Part shown: positions 1 through 9,676 of the stretch, one piece after another
Numbering within the stretch: the stretch's first letter is position 1
How the letters are laid out: each line of letters starts with the position of its first letter
NCBI RefSeq assembly: GCF_027596085.1
Contig: NC_072460.1
Location: 6,494,012-6,558,011 of the forward strand
DNA from: Anoplopoma fimbria
Taxonomy: Eukaryota; Chordata; Actinopteri; Perciformes; Anoplopomatidae
Length of the DNA: 64,000 bases
Direction of reading: 5' to 3'
Position numbers and translations under genes: made by a program
The notes under the pieces: generated by a model
Told to the model about the DNA's origin: nothing
What the model saw: only the letters and a program-made list of their open reading frames with translations
Database searches by the model: none

Positions 1-3000
1 CGAGATATAAAACTGTGAAAGCTGTTGTCCCCTAACTTGGTCCCATCCTTCTTTTCACACACCCCAGCCATCAAGAGGAAAAGAGAGAAAGATAGTGACT
101 TTTTATTTTATTTTTTTTTTTACAATTTCTTAGATTTTATAGACCAAACAAATCATTAATTAATCTAGAAAAGAAATGACAATGATGTCAGTTAGATTTG
201 ATTCAATTCAAGCCTTGGAATATTAAATCATCCATCTTTGCTCACTACATCTGAGCCCTTCTTACCCTAAGATGTACATAAGCTACAGGTTACGTCCACT
301 TATTTCTAAAATGCAAGAATGTAAAATTGTCATTTATCTGATTAGTATTGGCCATGAGAAGCAGGTAATTATCAGCTATCATATCAGCTGAAAAATCTTG
401 CATGTATATATATATGTCAGAAAGTATGCGTCCTGTGTTGAATAAACCTCTTCATATACAGTGTGAAGTTTTTTTCTGTTATCATTCTTTGTTAACCTAT
501 CTCTCGCATAAAGTCGCTGCATTTCCAGCTTTATATTTCTAAATGTCTCGTGTCACGCTTTAAAGAACTTTTGTGAATTCACTATTTTATACCGACTCCT
601 GATTTACACTCCGGTCCGTCATCATTGTGCAGGACAGGCTCTCCACAGTAACAACACTTGCCTTTAGTTGGTTTAGTGGTATCATGTGGTATCAGAGTTT
701 ATGAACTGCTAGTAATACATATGCACATATTTTGTATTTCTTCTTTAAGTTGCTTGCAAGAAATACACCCTCACCTGCAGGCACATTTTCTCCAAAAATG
801 TGATGTTTTAAGGTCCCTTGTTTTTTTTATATACATTTGTATCGTTCGATATTTGAGTAAAAACCCAATAGTTACATTTAAAAGTGAATTCTCCCGTAAC
901 TGTCAAAGGTGTCGAACACCATCTTTTTTGTCCTGCTCCATCCATCTGAAAACCTCTGTAAAGAAAAGAGCTGCTCAAAATATGGTCCTGTTTCTAAGTC
1001 ATAAAAAGTCCCAAGCCATTTATGAGTTTCCAGCAACATCTTCAAAACTGAAGCTCAGGATGGATCTGTACCGGCTTACCGTTAGCATGCTGCGCTGCTA
1101 AAGCAGTTAGCTTTGATTGTAGGTCCACAGACTGGAGTGATATGGTAACCTTATGTAACACAGAGAGAGACTGTGTGGACTTTAGTTTCATATGAAACCA
1201 GTTAAATAACTAATGTTGTGTTTTTTTCCTTGTCACCTTTTGTGAAACTGTACTGTAATGCAGCTAAGCAGGCGTTGTGAGCATGAAGTCTGCTCCGTTA
1301 TCCAGACCGGTCTGTGTGTGCACAGTTGCTGTTCTGTTGAGTGTGTAGGTTCACCTGACAGTCTGCCCCAAAGGAACAGATGTGGAAAACAAATGGTTAA
1401 ACTGTAAAATGGGGAAAAAAAGGATTATTCCTTAGCTCTGTTGTGTAACGTTAGCTTTGATTCGTTAGCACCAGTCACTGACTTGCTCCCGCCGGTGATA
1501 CGAGGGTAGCTTGGCTCCCTAGAAAGAGACACAACTTAATTTATAAGATAAGATAAAATAAGATAACCCTTTAGTAGTCCCGCAGCGGGGAAATTTACAG
1601 GATTACAGCAGCATAGGGTATAGTGCAAACAAGAGACATAGTAAAAAAAAAAAAAAAAAAAGATCAAAAAAAAGTATTAGAAATAGCAAATAAGCAATAA
1701 AAACAGTAAATAATCCACAATAACTGATATATTATATATACAGACAGAATAACTATCATTGCACAGTGTATTGAAATATTTATATTGTGTCTTTAAACTT
1801 TTGCACTTTGTTTGGTTATGCAGTAATTCACCAAGACAAAATGATTGTATGTGCAAACCTTTTTTAAGGCTAAAAAAATGATTAACGGACGGAGGGAGTG
1901 GTTGAGCAGGGGAGGAGAGAGAGAGAGAGAGAGAGCTGTAGGTGAGCTAAACGGAGGAGAAATCTTTAGTTAAGTCCGTAAACGTCTTATCGGTGCCTAC
2001 CGACCACGGAGAGACGATTTATAGACTTTGCAACGTGGAGACTTTCAGTTTCAATGTTGTCTCAGACTAAGTAACACGCAAAAATGTAATAACACTGGCT
2101 GTAGCTACCAGCTGAACAGAGTGTAAAGTTAACATGATTATCATGATTTACAGACACACTGTAATATTAGTTACTCAGTGTAGCAGCACCGTTGCAGTTC
2201 TAGGGTAACATACTATCGGAAGCTTTCTCTCGACGTTGCTATTTGCACCTTATACTGAGTTTACGAGCTCTTGCTACATTTTGCATTAGGCTCACCCCAC
2301 ATATATTTCAATGTCAGTCTCTGAATAAAGATTTTATTATCGGGGTTTTGTCATTTATACATGTACAATTACTGATCTTGTGGTATTAGACAAATATATT
2401 GTGTTCTTTCACAAAAGTTTTTATGTAATTATTGCTTTTAAACAGGTGATATGAAAAACATTTTTCATTTCATCCATGGAGAAGTGTACTCTTTTACCCA
2501 TTTAACACCCTGACTATGAACATAAAAATTTACTACAAGAAATAAATACTGACTGTGAGCAACACAACACATTTATCTGTTTGAGTTAGACTGTATTTAA
2601 GTAGACATATGACAAAATTAATTGTACAATATTCTCTACAATATTTTCAAAATGTTTTGAAACATTGCACAGCATAAATAAGGCATAACTGTTCACAAGT
2701 AAAACCGTCTCACGTTTATATAAGATCAGTAACAGTATAGTAAGTATCAGCAGGTCTGTTGACAAGCTGCCTCACTCCATGAAGTGTAACTGGTCTGACA
2801 TAGTGTGTATCCATGGTTACTTGGGGACAGCTCCTACACCAATCAATATACCACTAATAGATCACTTTTTTATGTTTAAGTGTCTTTTTTTAACCAGAAA
2901 TAATGACCTGACTACTGTTTCACATTTATTGTCAATACTGATAGTCACACTTTCTTTATTATGCAGTTAACAACATGCTAACACGTAACCTCTGTACCTC

Positions 3001-4377
3001 ACATGTAACGCTATGTATAAAGTTAACATCTCCTCACATCAAATGCTTTGTTCTTTGCTTTTTCGGGAGGGGGGCTTCAGACAGGGTAAATACAGGCATA
3101 TGTAGGCAGGCAGTATAAGAAGAATAAAGTGTTGTTGTTTTTTTAGATTGCAGCATGCAAACATGTTCCAATAGAAAATAAAATACAACTATGACCCTCA
3201 AAATGACTATAATAGGTCTACTGCAAGCTAACATGCTAATGCTACAAGCTAGCAGCTTAGCTCACATCGTGAGCAGCATAAAATTATACTTATAGTGCTA
3301 ATTACAGTTTTAAGTTTATTGGAATCCAGTAGTTCAAGTACTTACAAAGTAAATCGTTAGCATGAAACCTCAGGTTTATTGCGTTAGCTCGTAAACTCGC
3401 TCTGCAAGTCCAGTGCGGAGTTTTCACACCGATGCTACCTTCAAAGTAGTATGGTGTCCTGTGTGCATCTTGATGCCAGCATACAACCTATATAGTTCCA
3501 TATTTATGATGTTTTAAATGAAACATGAAATGTGCTCAAATCACGTCTTCGTATAGACTACATTTCTCGGACCAGTGTAATATGTCTTTTAAAAAATGCG
3601 TTCAGTTATCAATATCTCGTTCTCAACATACAACTGGACAAATCATCGACATTTTCAAACAAATTAGTTTTTTGTCACATGTGATTTTGTAATGGCATTT
3701 AAAATAGGATTAGATGTTGAGACCTAATATCACCCCGTTTTTAACTAGAAATCATCATTGAAATCCCGGTTGGTGCTCACTGGGTTATATCTTAACTACC
3801 CAAAACATTTTAGTGGAACAAAATGTATAAGTTCCAAGATTTGAAAAGCACTATTTATATATATAACTTTTTTAAATATAGTGAAATACTGTACCTAGGA
3901 TTCAAGCACTCTGCTACAACCTTATGTCTACAGTTGAAAAATGCAGCCCTCGCTTTTACTGCCACAACATAACTTTGGTAACGCTGCAGCAATCCTTGTC
4001 AAATGAAACCAGATACATCTGTGTTCTAGTCAGAGATGAACTTCCAAACTGGGATTTTTGTCGGCTTTCAACTGTAGAAATGTAAAGTTTCACAAAGAAC
4101 CTTAAAATATATTATGTTCAGGATTGTGTTCTGAAACCTGCGAAACACTTGATCATTGTAAAAAAGAATATATTTTTTTTATAGTTACATTTTACATTCC
4201 CTTTCAGCATTTAAACATAAAATACAAATTTAATAAAAACATATATATGTACAGTTTTTAAAATTAATTTTACTGTCATAAAATGGTCAATAGCATAATA
4301 TATGCATAATATAACATCACTCCTGCTGATATATTTCTCAATTTTTTTATTAATATTAATTTTTTTTGACAAGTGGA
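1..4377. other. Left flank, no gene seen
   Basis: AT-rich sequence with many short homopolymer runs, a (GA)n stretch near 1916-1935 and an A-rich run near 1642-1660. Open frames here are short, lack start context and splice-like borders, and show no recognisable protein motif. A LINE-tail-like segment is listed separately. Confidence 0.6.
1545..1660 (-). repeat. LINE 3'-tail-like fragment
   Basis: A run of AAGAT/AAAAT units (1545-1566) is followed by a segment around AGTCCCGCAGCGGGGAAATT. Read on the minus strand this is a 'GGGACTA.TAAAGG' block ending in a short (ATCTT)n tail. That resembles the 3' ends of fish LINEs and related SINEs, and the LINE at 16551-19699 ends in the same style. The family assignment is from memory of this tail style only, and no coding part is attached. 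Confidence 0.4.
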
Positions 4378-4469
4378 CAGGATGGGCCTGGGGATCGAAC
4401 CACCAACCCTGCGATTAGTGGCTGACCCATAAGCAGCACCTGCCCCATCATCTTAAAGCTATGTCTTTA
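4378..4469 (-). repeat. tRNA-SINE-like fragment at left edge of array
   Basis: On the minus strand this contains a B-box-like GGTTCGATCCC preceded by a 'CGCAGGGTTGGTG' block, typical of fish tRNA-derived repeats. It lies directly against the first 207-bp sub-repeat of the array. There is no intact tRNA cloverleaf, so it is called a repeat and not a tRNA gene. Confidence 0.45.
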
Positions 4470-5094
4470 GTGGGAGGAAACCGGAGCACCCGGAGGAAAC
4501 CCAAAGACATATAAAGGAACCTGGCCAGATGGAATTTGACCCAGGAGCCTTTCTGTGAGCATTCAGTGCTAGCCACTGAGTTGCTTTGATGCTGTGAAGG
4601 AAATCATAGATGGGGATGTGTGTTGTTTTGTGCTTGAAGCGGGCCAGGACTTTCACAAGCTACCTGTGAGTCTACATTTTAATTTAGTGGGAGGAAACCG
4701 GAGCACCCGGAGTAAACCCAAAGACATAAAGGAACCTGGCCAGATGGGATTTAACCCAGGACCCTTTCTGTGAGCATTCAGTGCTAGCCACTGAGTTGCT
4801 GTGAAGGAAATCATAGATGGGGATGTGTGAAGTTTTGTGCTTGAAGCGGGCCAGGACTTTCACAAGCTACCTGTGAGTCTACATTTTACTTTAGTGGGAG
4901 GAAACCGGAGCACCCGGAGTAAACCCAAAGACATAAAGGAACCTGGCCAGATGGGATTTAACCCAGGACCCTTTCTGTGAGCATTCAGTGCTAGCCACTG
5001 AGTTGCTGTGAAGGAAATCATAGATGGGGATGTGTGAAGTTTTGTGCTTGAAGCGGGCCAGGACTTTCACAAGCTACCTGTGAGTCTACATTTT
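4470..5094. repeat. Three tandem 207-bp sub-repeats (unit A)
   Basis: Copies start at about 4470, 4687 and 4894, each beginning GTGGGAGGAAACCGGAGCAC and ending near 'CTGTGAGTCTACATTTTA'. The first copy carries about 10 extra bases. Read on the minus strand, each has an A-box-like AACTCAGTGGCTAGCA and a degraded B box GGTCAAATCC, so the unit probably descends from a tRNA-derived SINE. The block abuts the stop codon of the tail frame. Copy number differs between units: A 3, B 1, C 3, D 1, E 2, F about 2, G 3. Confidence 0.85.
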
Positions 5095-5735
5095 ACTTCT
5101 TAGTCCTTTTCCCTTGAGCCTTGGATTTAACTGCCGATGGCCGTGGACTGACATTTTTTCCTAAACACTGGATAGTATCGGAAATGGGAGGGAGTGGGGT
5201 GAGCTCATTGTTTGGGTAGTGGGGGTGTGGAGGTTTTTTCCTCCAGGACGCTGGGGGTTGGGCTTGAGATTTGGGTGGTGCTGGGTGCTGACTGTTTGAT
5301 CTTCCGCCACGCCCCGCGGCTTGGGAGATGGGAGGAAGCAAGGCAAGCTGTGTATGTGGACTGAGGACACTTGAGATTACTGGATATGGGGGGGAGTGGG
5401 GTACGCTGAGGATTTGGGTTGCGGAGGGTCGGGCTGGAGATATGGGTGGGGCTGGGTGCGGACTGTCGTCTCTTCAACGCTGTCAGGCCGCTCGGGAGTT
5501 GGGAGTAAACAGAGTGAGATTTGGGCGGAGCGGGGCACAGACTGGATTTGATTCCACGACACTGGAGCTTGATGGAGATGGGAGGGAGGGGTGCGACCTT
5601 GAAAATCTCCTCGGGTGGAATCTTGGATTTCTTGGAGAGGGGGAAGCAACTGTTCCTTGATATGTACCCAATTTCAACCTCCGATATGTCCTCAGGGGGA
5701 GTTGGGGCCTTTTTTGGAATGGGGGCAATGGGCAC
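5093..5735 (-). CDS. Proline-rich tail region of array copy A (two overlapping frames)
   Basis: Downstream of the coil, the frame 5205-5735 reads 176 codons starting PIAPIPKKAPTPPEDISE. The frame 5093-5341 continues to a stop just before the 207-bp repeats, ending KSKAQGKRTKK. Together they show an internal repeat, x-PLPPIS-x2-(L/I)-(Q/K)-C, three times (LPPISIKLQC, LPPISSNLKC, LPPISDTIQC), interspersed with QSAPSPTHISSPT-like and PAPPKS-like blocks. Recurrence of the same peptide motif argues that this was once translated. It is one frame away from the coil frame, and single-base differences in G-runs change the frame between units, so it may be a separate exon, a decayed C-terminus or now non-coding. 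Both strands are stop-poor here. Confidence 0.4.
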
Positions 5736-7303
5736 AGCTTTACTCGAATTTGATACTTAATTTCAAGCTTCCTGTTTTTCCTTGTTAGCTGCTCGTTCTC
5801 CTCCTGAACCTTCTTGCACTCCTCCTTGTAAGCCGTGACGAATCCCTGTGACGCCTTCAACAACTTCTCTTTCTCCTTGAGGTCCAACTTACACTGTAGC
5901 AACTTCTGCATCGCGTCCTCTTCCAGCAAATTTTTGTGGCGCTGAAGCTCCTTCTCCAACTCCTGAAGCTCCTTCTGCAACTCCTCCTTCTCCGCCGCCA
6001 TCTCCACCGCCATCTCCACCATCTCCGCCATTCTCTTTTCGCCCAGCGCCCGCTCGTTATCGGCTGAAGTCACGCAAGCTTCCAGTGTCTTCCTGCTTTC
6101 CGCCAGCTGCCACTTCACGCATTTCAGCTGTTTACACACATCGTGGTGCTGCTCCTTAACGCCGACCAGGTCCTCCAACACCGCGTCGGTCTCGCCAGCC
6201 TTGTGTCTAACTTCATCCTGCAGTTCTTGAATCATCTTGTCCTGCAGACTGACTTTCGCCTCAGCGTTCAGCCAGTTCTGATGATCGAGCTCTCTCTGAG
6301 CGATGACTTCTTCGTTCTTATTTTCCAACTCGGCTATCAGATTCTTGAGATGGATTATCTCCTGATCTTTGGAGTTAATAATATTTGTCACCTTGTCCTC
6401 CTTCTCTTCCAGTTTTGTTTTGACTTCATTGTAGTGAATTAGGTTATTTTTCAGCGTAGCTATGATATTCTCCTGACTGCGTTCCTTGTCTTTGTGAATA
6501 CTTTTTCCGTCCTCTATATCTTGCTGCAAACAGGACATCTGGTATTCTTGATTCTTATGGATTTTTAAAAGGTCCGTATTGTCTTTTTTCTGCGCTTTTA
6601 TCTCCGCTTTCATGGTACACATTGCTTTCTTTTTAATTTCATTGTCTTCTGCTTGTGTTTTAAGTTCAGCCGTGAGAGCGATGATGTCGTGGTTCAGATA
6701 ATTCGATTTTAGTGTGTAATGATTGGAAATCTTTTTCTCCCTCTTCAACAAGCGCGTGGCAGTATTGTACAAATCCTCTACCTGTCTGTGTTTCTCTTTT
6801 ATTTCTGTGTCGGCAAGAGCCAGGCGATTCACATCCCCCGTCAAATTCTTCACCTGCTCATCCAGGCTTCTCTTCTCCACATTAGCCTTTTCCAGTTCCT
6901 TCTCCCCCTGTTCTCGAGCCTTCTCCTCAGTGGCGTATTTGTCCTGCAACTTTGCGTAGTTCCTGTTTTGAAAGTGAAGTTCACTTTCGTACTCGTTCCC
7001 CTTTTGATTCATCTGTTTCTGGAGTTGCTCTGTTTTCCTGTGGGCGTTCCGTAGCTGACCCTCTAACTTGTCGGTCAGTTCATTCCGTTGGTTTTCCGGA
7101 TTAAACAACCTATAACGTACATTTCCCCACATACTCCTGTGATGATACATAACGGAAATCTTTTGGCTCAGCTCGTTGTTTTGCTCCGTCAGCCATTTTT
7201 CCCGATCTACCATGAAGCTTATCTGGGTCCTAAGTGCCACGCATATGGCTAGTAAGTTTGGGGATTTCACTGGCTTCATCTTGATTGCCTGTTTGAAATA
7301 CAA
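5483..7303 (-). CDS. Coiled-coil protein, array copy A (full coil frame)
   Basis: A single open frame of 606 codons. Residues about 15-50 form a short head (KSPNLLAICVALRTQ, then ISFMVDREKW). Residues about 50-515 are a near-continuous coiled coil rich in Glu, Lys, Leu and Gln with clear heptads (for example KEELQKELQELEKELQRH). No catalytic motif, signal peptide or membrane segment is seen. After IKYQIR the frame runs into an Arg/Ser/Pro-rich stretch that overlaps, one frame off, a more protein-like proline-rich ORF (5205-5735). The real C-terminus may therefore come from splicing or the other frame. The first Met follows a candidate splice acceptor at 7289-7290 (CAAACAG), so the true start may lie in the upstream exon at 7338-7547. 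I do not recognise the family; the coil resembles golgin/CCDC-type proteins only in a generic way. This copy and E are the best candidates for functional genes. Confidence 0.6.
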   Translation of the reverse strand: MYFKQAIKMKPVKSPNLLAICVALRTQISFMVDREKWLTEQNNELSQKISVMYHHRSMWGNVRYRLFNPENQRNELTDKLEGQLRNAHRKTEQLQKQMNQKGNEYESELHFQNRNYAKLQDKYATEEKAREQGEKELEKANVEKRSLDEQVKNLTGDVNRLALADTEIKEKHRQVEDLYNTATRLLKREKKISNHYTLKSNYLNHDIIALTAELKTQAEDNEIKKKAMCTMKAEIKAQKKDNTDLLKIHKNQEYQMSCLQQDIEDGKSIHKDKERSQENIIATLKNNLIHYNEVKTKLEEKEDKVTNIINSKDQEIIHLKNLIAELENKNEEVIAQRELDHQNWLNAEAKVSLQDKMIQELQDEVRHKAGETDAVLEDLVGVKEQHHDVCKQLKCVKWQLAESRKTLEACVTSADNERALGEKRMAEMVEMAVEMAAEKEELQKELQELEKELQRHKNLLEEDAMQKLLQCKLDLKEKEKLLKASQGFVTAYKEECKKVQEENEQLTRKNRKLEIKYQIRVKLCPLPPFQKRPQLPLRTYRRLKLGTYQGTVASPSPRNPRFHPRRFSRSHPSLPSPSSSSVVESNPVCAPLRPNLTLFTPNSRAA

Positions 7304-7337
7304 TAATGTGTATTAAAATAAAGTGTATTGGTCTTAC

Positions 7338-7547
7338 CTTGTCTTCCTTTGTAGCGTTGTGAACTCCACGTGACGTGTCGATAATGTGTCCTGTGTGCGG
7401 GAAACAACCTCTTATATTTCCCCCTGGGTGCTTCCTTTGTGATGTCATCAATATCATCAAAGGCATTTTATCTATGATCTCACCACATTCCAATGATGAC
7501 ATCATCGTGATGTAATAGAGGCACATTGCGTTTGAAAAATAACCCAT
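7338..7547 (-). CDS. Candidate 5' exon of copy A with 49-bp intron
   Basis: The minus strand reads an open frame (second Met region MMSSLECGEIIDK, ending GVHNATKEDK) up to a consensus donor AAG|GTAAGACC at 7337. After 49 bp comes the acceptor TTTCAAACAG (7289-7290), and the coil frame continues in phase 0 with AIKMKPVKSPN. The phase match and good splice signals support a spliced start. A 49-bp intron is very short for a vertebrate, which lowers confidence. Unit G keeps the same structure (exon end 46655, intron 46606-46654); unit E has small deletions in this exon; type II units lack it. Confidence 0.4.
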
Positions 7548-8817
7548 TCTAAGGAACCAGTTCCTGTTCTAGAACATTGCTTATTGTTCTATTACTTGTT
7601 TATTTTCAAATATGACCAGATATTATGGCAACTGGCAAAGCGTGGCTGCCATATTGGATCATGTTTTTTCATTTTGAAATCACAATACTTTACATTAACA
7701 TTTACATAAGCACAGCCAGGAGGAAAGAGGTAGAGCTATTTACATGCGTACAAACACTGTATCCTTATAAATTATGTTAGCGTTGTAGCAACTCATAATG
7801 TAATGAGGTAACAGTTTTGTACATAGTTAAAACTTAAAACATAATAAACCCCAAAAAATATTGAATAATGTAATAAATTCAGCATAGTGTTAAATTTAGC
7901 ATAACTACAACAATTATGTTATAATTCAAAAAAATATATACTCTCCTTGTCTTTTTTAAATATCAGTCCTGGCTAATTTTGACTTTCTCTTAGAGTGAAA
8001 AAATAGGAGATTTTTTAGCGCCCGGAAGTCGGCTGAGTCCGAAATTCCAACTTCCAGCCTTTTATCGGGGACTGTCGCCAGAGAAACCCAGTTCATAACA
8101 CTGCAAATATATATATATTGCAATACTTTCATCAGTGGGCCATAGCCTCAATCCCAATAGTCTTTCATCCTTCAGCAATGGATTTAACATACAATATTTT
8201 TAAATTAAAATCTTCAAGATTGCCACTTTACAGCATAGGAACACTTCTAGTTTTACATTACAAAAGTGAAGTCCTTAGTTTAAAGCAACTGGGGTCTCAT
8301 TTTTAAAACGTAAGATCAACATTAAAGGTTTGTTTACTAGCAAATGGGTAAATATGCAATTTATTTCATTTTTTGCACAGTGGAAAATAAAAAAATGTTT
8401 TAATATTTTGTCAACTAAAATGTGCGTCACATCCTATTATGTCGCTGTCAAGCGCCTTTCCATGCAGTTGGCTAATGGTTATTTGCAGACCCCGCCCTCG
8501 GTAAACTTTCAATGGAGAAATCCAAAAGTTTGCTGCAGCAAACTGAGCAAGTAAATATATTTTCATGAAGGCCTACACATGCCAGTGTATTTTTTTTCTC
8601 CTCTTCATAAGAGTTTGATATTGTTATAACAGGTAAAATGTCATTAATATAAATTTGACACACTAACCATCTTGACAAAAAAGAAAAGAAAAAAACAATA
8701 ACTTTGCTAATGCAATCAATCTTAAATCTTAAAAATCTTGAACCTTCAATTAAAAATAAATTTATGTTTTATTTAGTAAAGTAGCTTTATACGTTTCCAT
8801 GTCTCAAAGTAGGCCAC
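7548..8817. other. AT-rich spacer of unit A
   Basis: Non-coding AT-rich sequence upstream of the minus-strand gene, repeated in every unit. It holds a perfect 18-bp palindrome AGTTTGCTGCAGCAAACT at 8527-8544 and a TATA-type tract near 8106-8120. A small plus-strand frame at 8330-8554 is seen in most units, but it is explained by recent duplication. If the gene is transcribed, its promoter should be in or near this spacer; I see no decisive promoter element. Confidence 0.6.
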
Positions 8818-9039
8818 AAGCTACCTGTGAGTCTACATTTGAATTTAGTGGGAGGAAACCGGAGCACCCGGAGTAAACCCAAAGACATAAAGGAACCTGG
8901 CCAGATGGGATTTGACCCAGGAGCCTTTCTGTGAGCATTCAGTGCTAGCCACTGAGTTGCTGTGAAGGAAATCATAGATGGGGATGTGTGAAGTTTTGTG
9001 CTTGAAGTGGGCCAGGACTTTCACAAGCTACCTGTGAGT

Positions 9040-9676
9040 CTACATTTTACTTCTTAGTCCTTTTCCCTTGAGCCTTGGATTTAACTGCCGTGGACTGACA
9101 TTTTTTCCTAAACACTGGATAGTATCGGAAATGGGAGGGAGTGGGGTGAGCTCATTGTTTGGGTAGTGGGGGGTGTGGAGGTTTTTTTCCTCCAGGACGC
9201 TGGGGGTTGGGCTTGAGATTTGGGTGGTGCTGGGTGCTGACTGTTTGCTCTTCCGCCACGCGGCTTGGGAGATGGGAGGAAGCAAGGCAAGCTGTATATG
9301 TGGACTGACGACACTTGAGATTACTGGATATGGGGGGAGTGGGGTACGCTGAGGATTTGGGTTGCGGAGGGTCGGGCTGGAGATATGGGTGGGGCTGGGT
9401 GCGGACTGTCGTCTCTTCAACGCTGTCAGGCCGCTCGGGAGTTGGGAGTAAACAGAGTGAGATTTGGGCGGAGCGGGGCACAGACTGGATTTGATTCCAC
9501 GACACTGGAGCTTGATGGAGATGGGAGGGAGGGGTGCGACCTTGAAAATCTCCTCGGGTGGAATCTTGGATTTCTTGGAGAGGGGAAGCAACTGTGCCTT
9601 GATATGTACCCAATTTCAACCTCCGATATGTCCTCAGGGGAGTTGGGGCCTTTTTTGGAATGGGGGCAATGGGCAC
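9040..9676 (-). pseudogene. Proline-rich tail region, copy B
   Basis: Same tail as in unit A, with the same LPPIS-type repeats (for example 9040-9591). Relative to A, one G is missing from the G-run near 9580-9586 and one from the run near 9637-9640, so the frame that follows the coil differs from A. This shows the tail frame is not conserved between units. Confidence 0.5.

Larger units (their letters stand above)
4470..8817 (-). repeat. Macrosatellite unit A (type I)
   Basis: First of seven head-to-tail units. From left to right it has three 207-bp sub-repeats, the proline-rich tail, the coiled-coil gene (minus strand), a 5' exon candidate and an AT-rich spacer ending in the landmark TCTCAAAGTAGGCCAC. 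The landmark recurs at about 13058, 20330, 30902, 35015, 43775 and 48104 and defines the unit ends used here. Type I markers are ISFMVDREKW in the protein and GGATTTAACATAC in the spacer. The unit has no transposon insertion. Confidence 0.9.

Noticed and set aside
658..1101. 147-codon open frame in the left flank
   Set aside because: It does not begin with ATG, has biased AT-rich composition and shows no recognisable motif or splice context.
4470..5094. Possible CRISPR-like repeats
   Set aside because: The 207-bp units are contiguous, without unique spacers, and the genome is vertebrate.
5328..5760. Plus-strand frames opposite the proline-rich tail (repeated in all units)
   Set aside because: They are complements of a stop-poor GC-rich segment. 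The minus-strand frame shows motif repetition and the plus-strand one does not.
6143..7054. Plus-strand hydrophobic frames opposite the coil, resembling membrane proteins
   Set aside because: They are shadows of the Lys/Glu-rich coil codons, which read as Leu/Phe on the other strand.
8330..8554. Conserved 74-codon plus-strand frame in the spacer, seen in most units
   Set aside because: Its identity follows from recent duplication of the whole unit. It is frameshifted in unit G, and nothing in it looks like a protein family.
8849..9050. Possible tRNA gene in the 207-bp repeat
   Set aside because: Only A-box and degraded B-box remnants are present, with no cloverleaf or anticodon arm.
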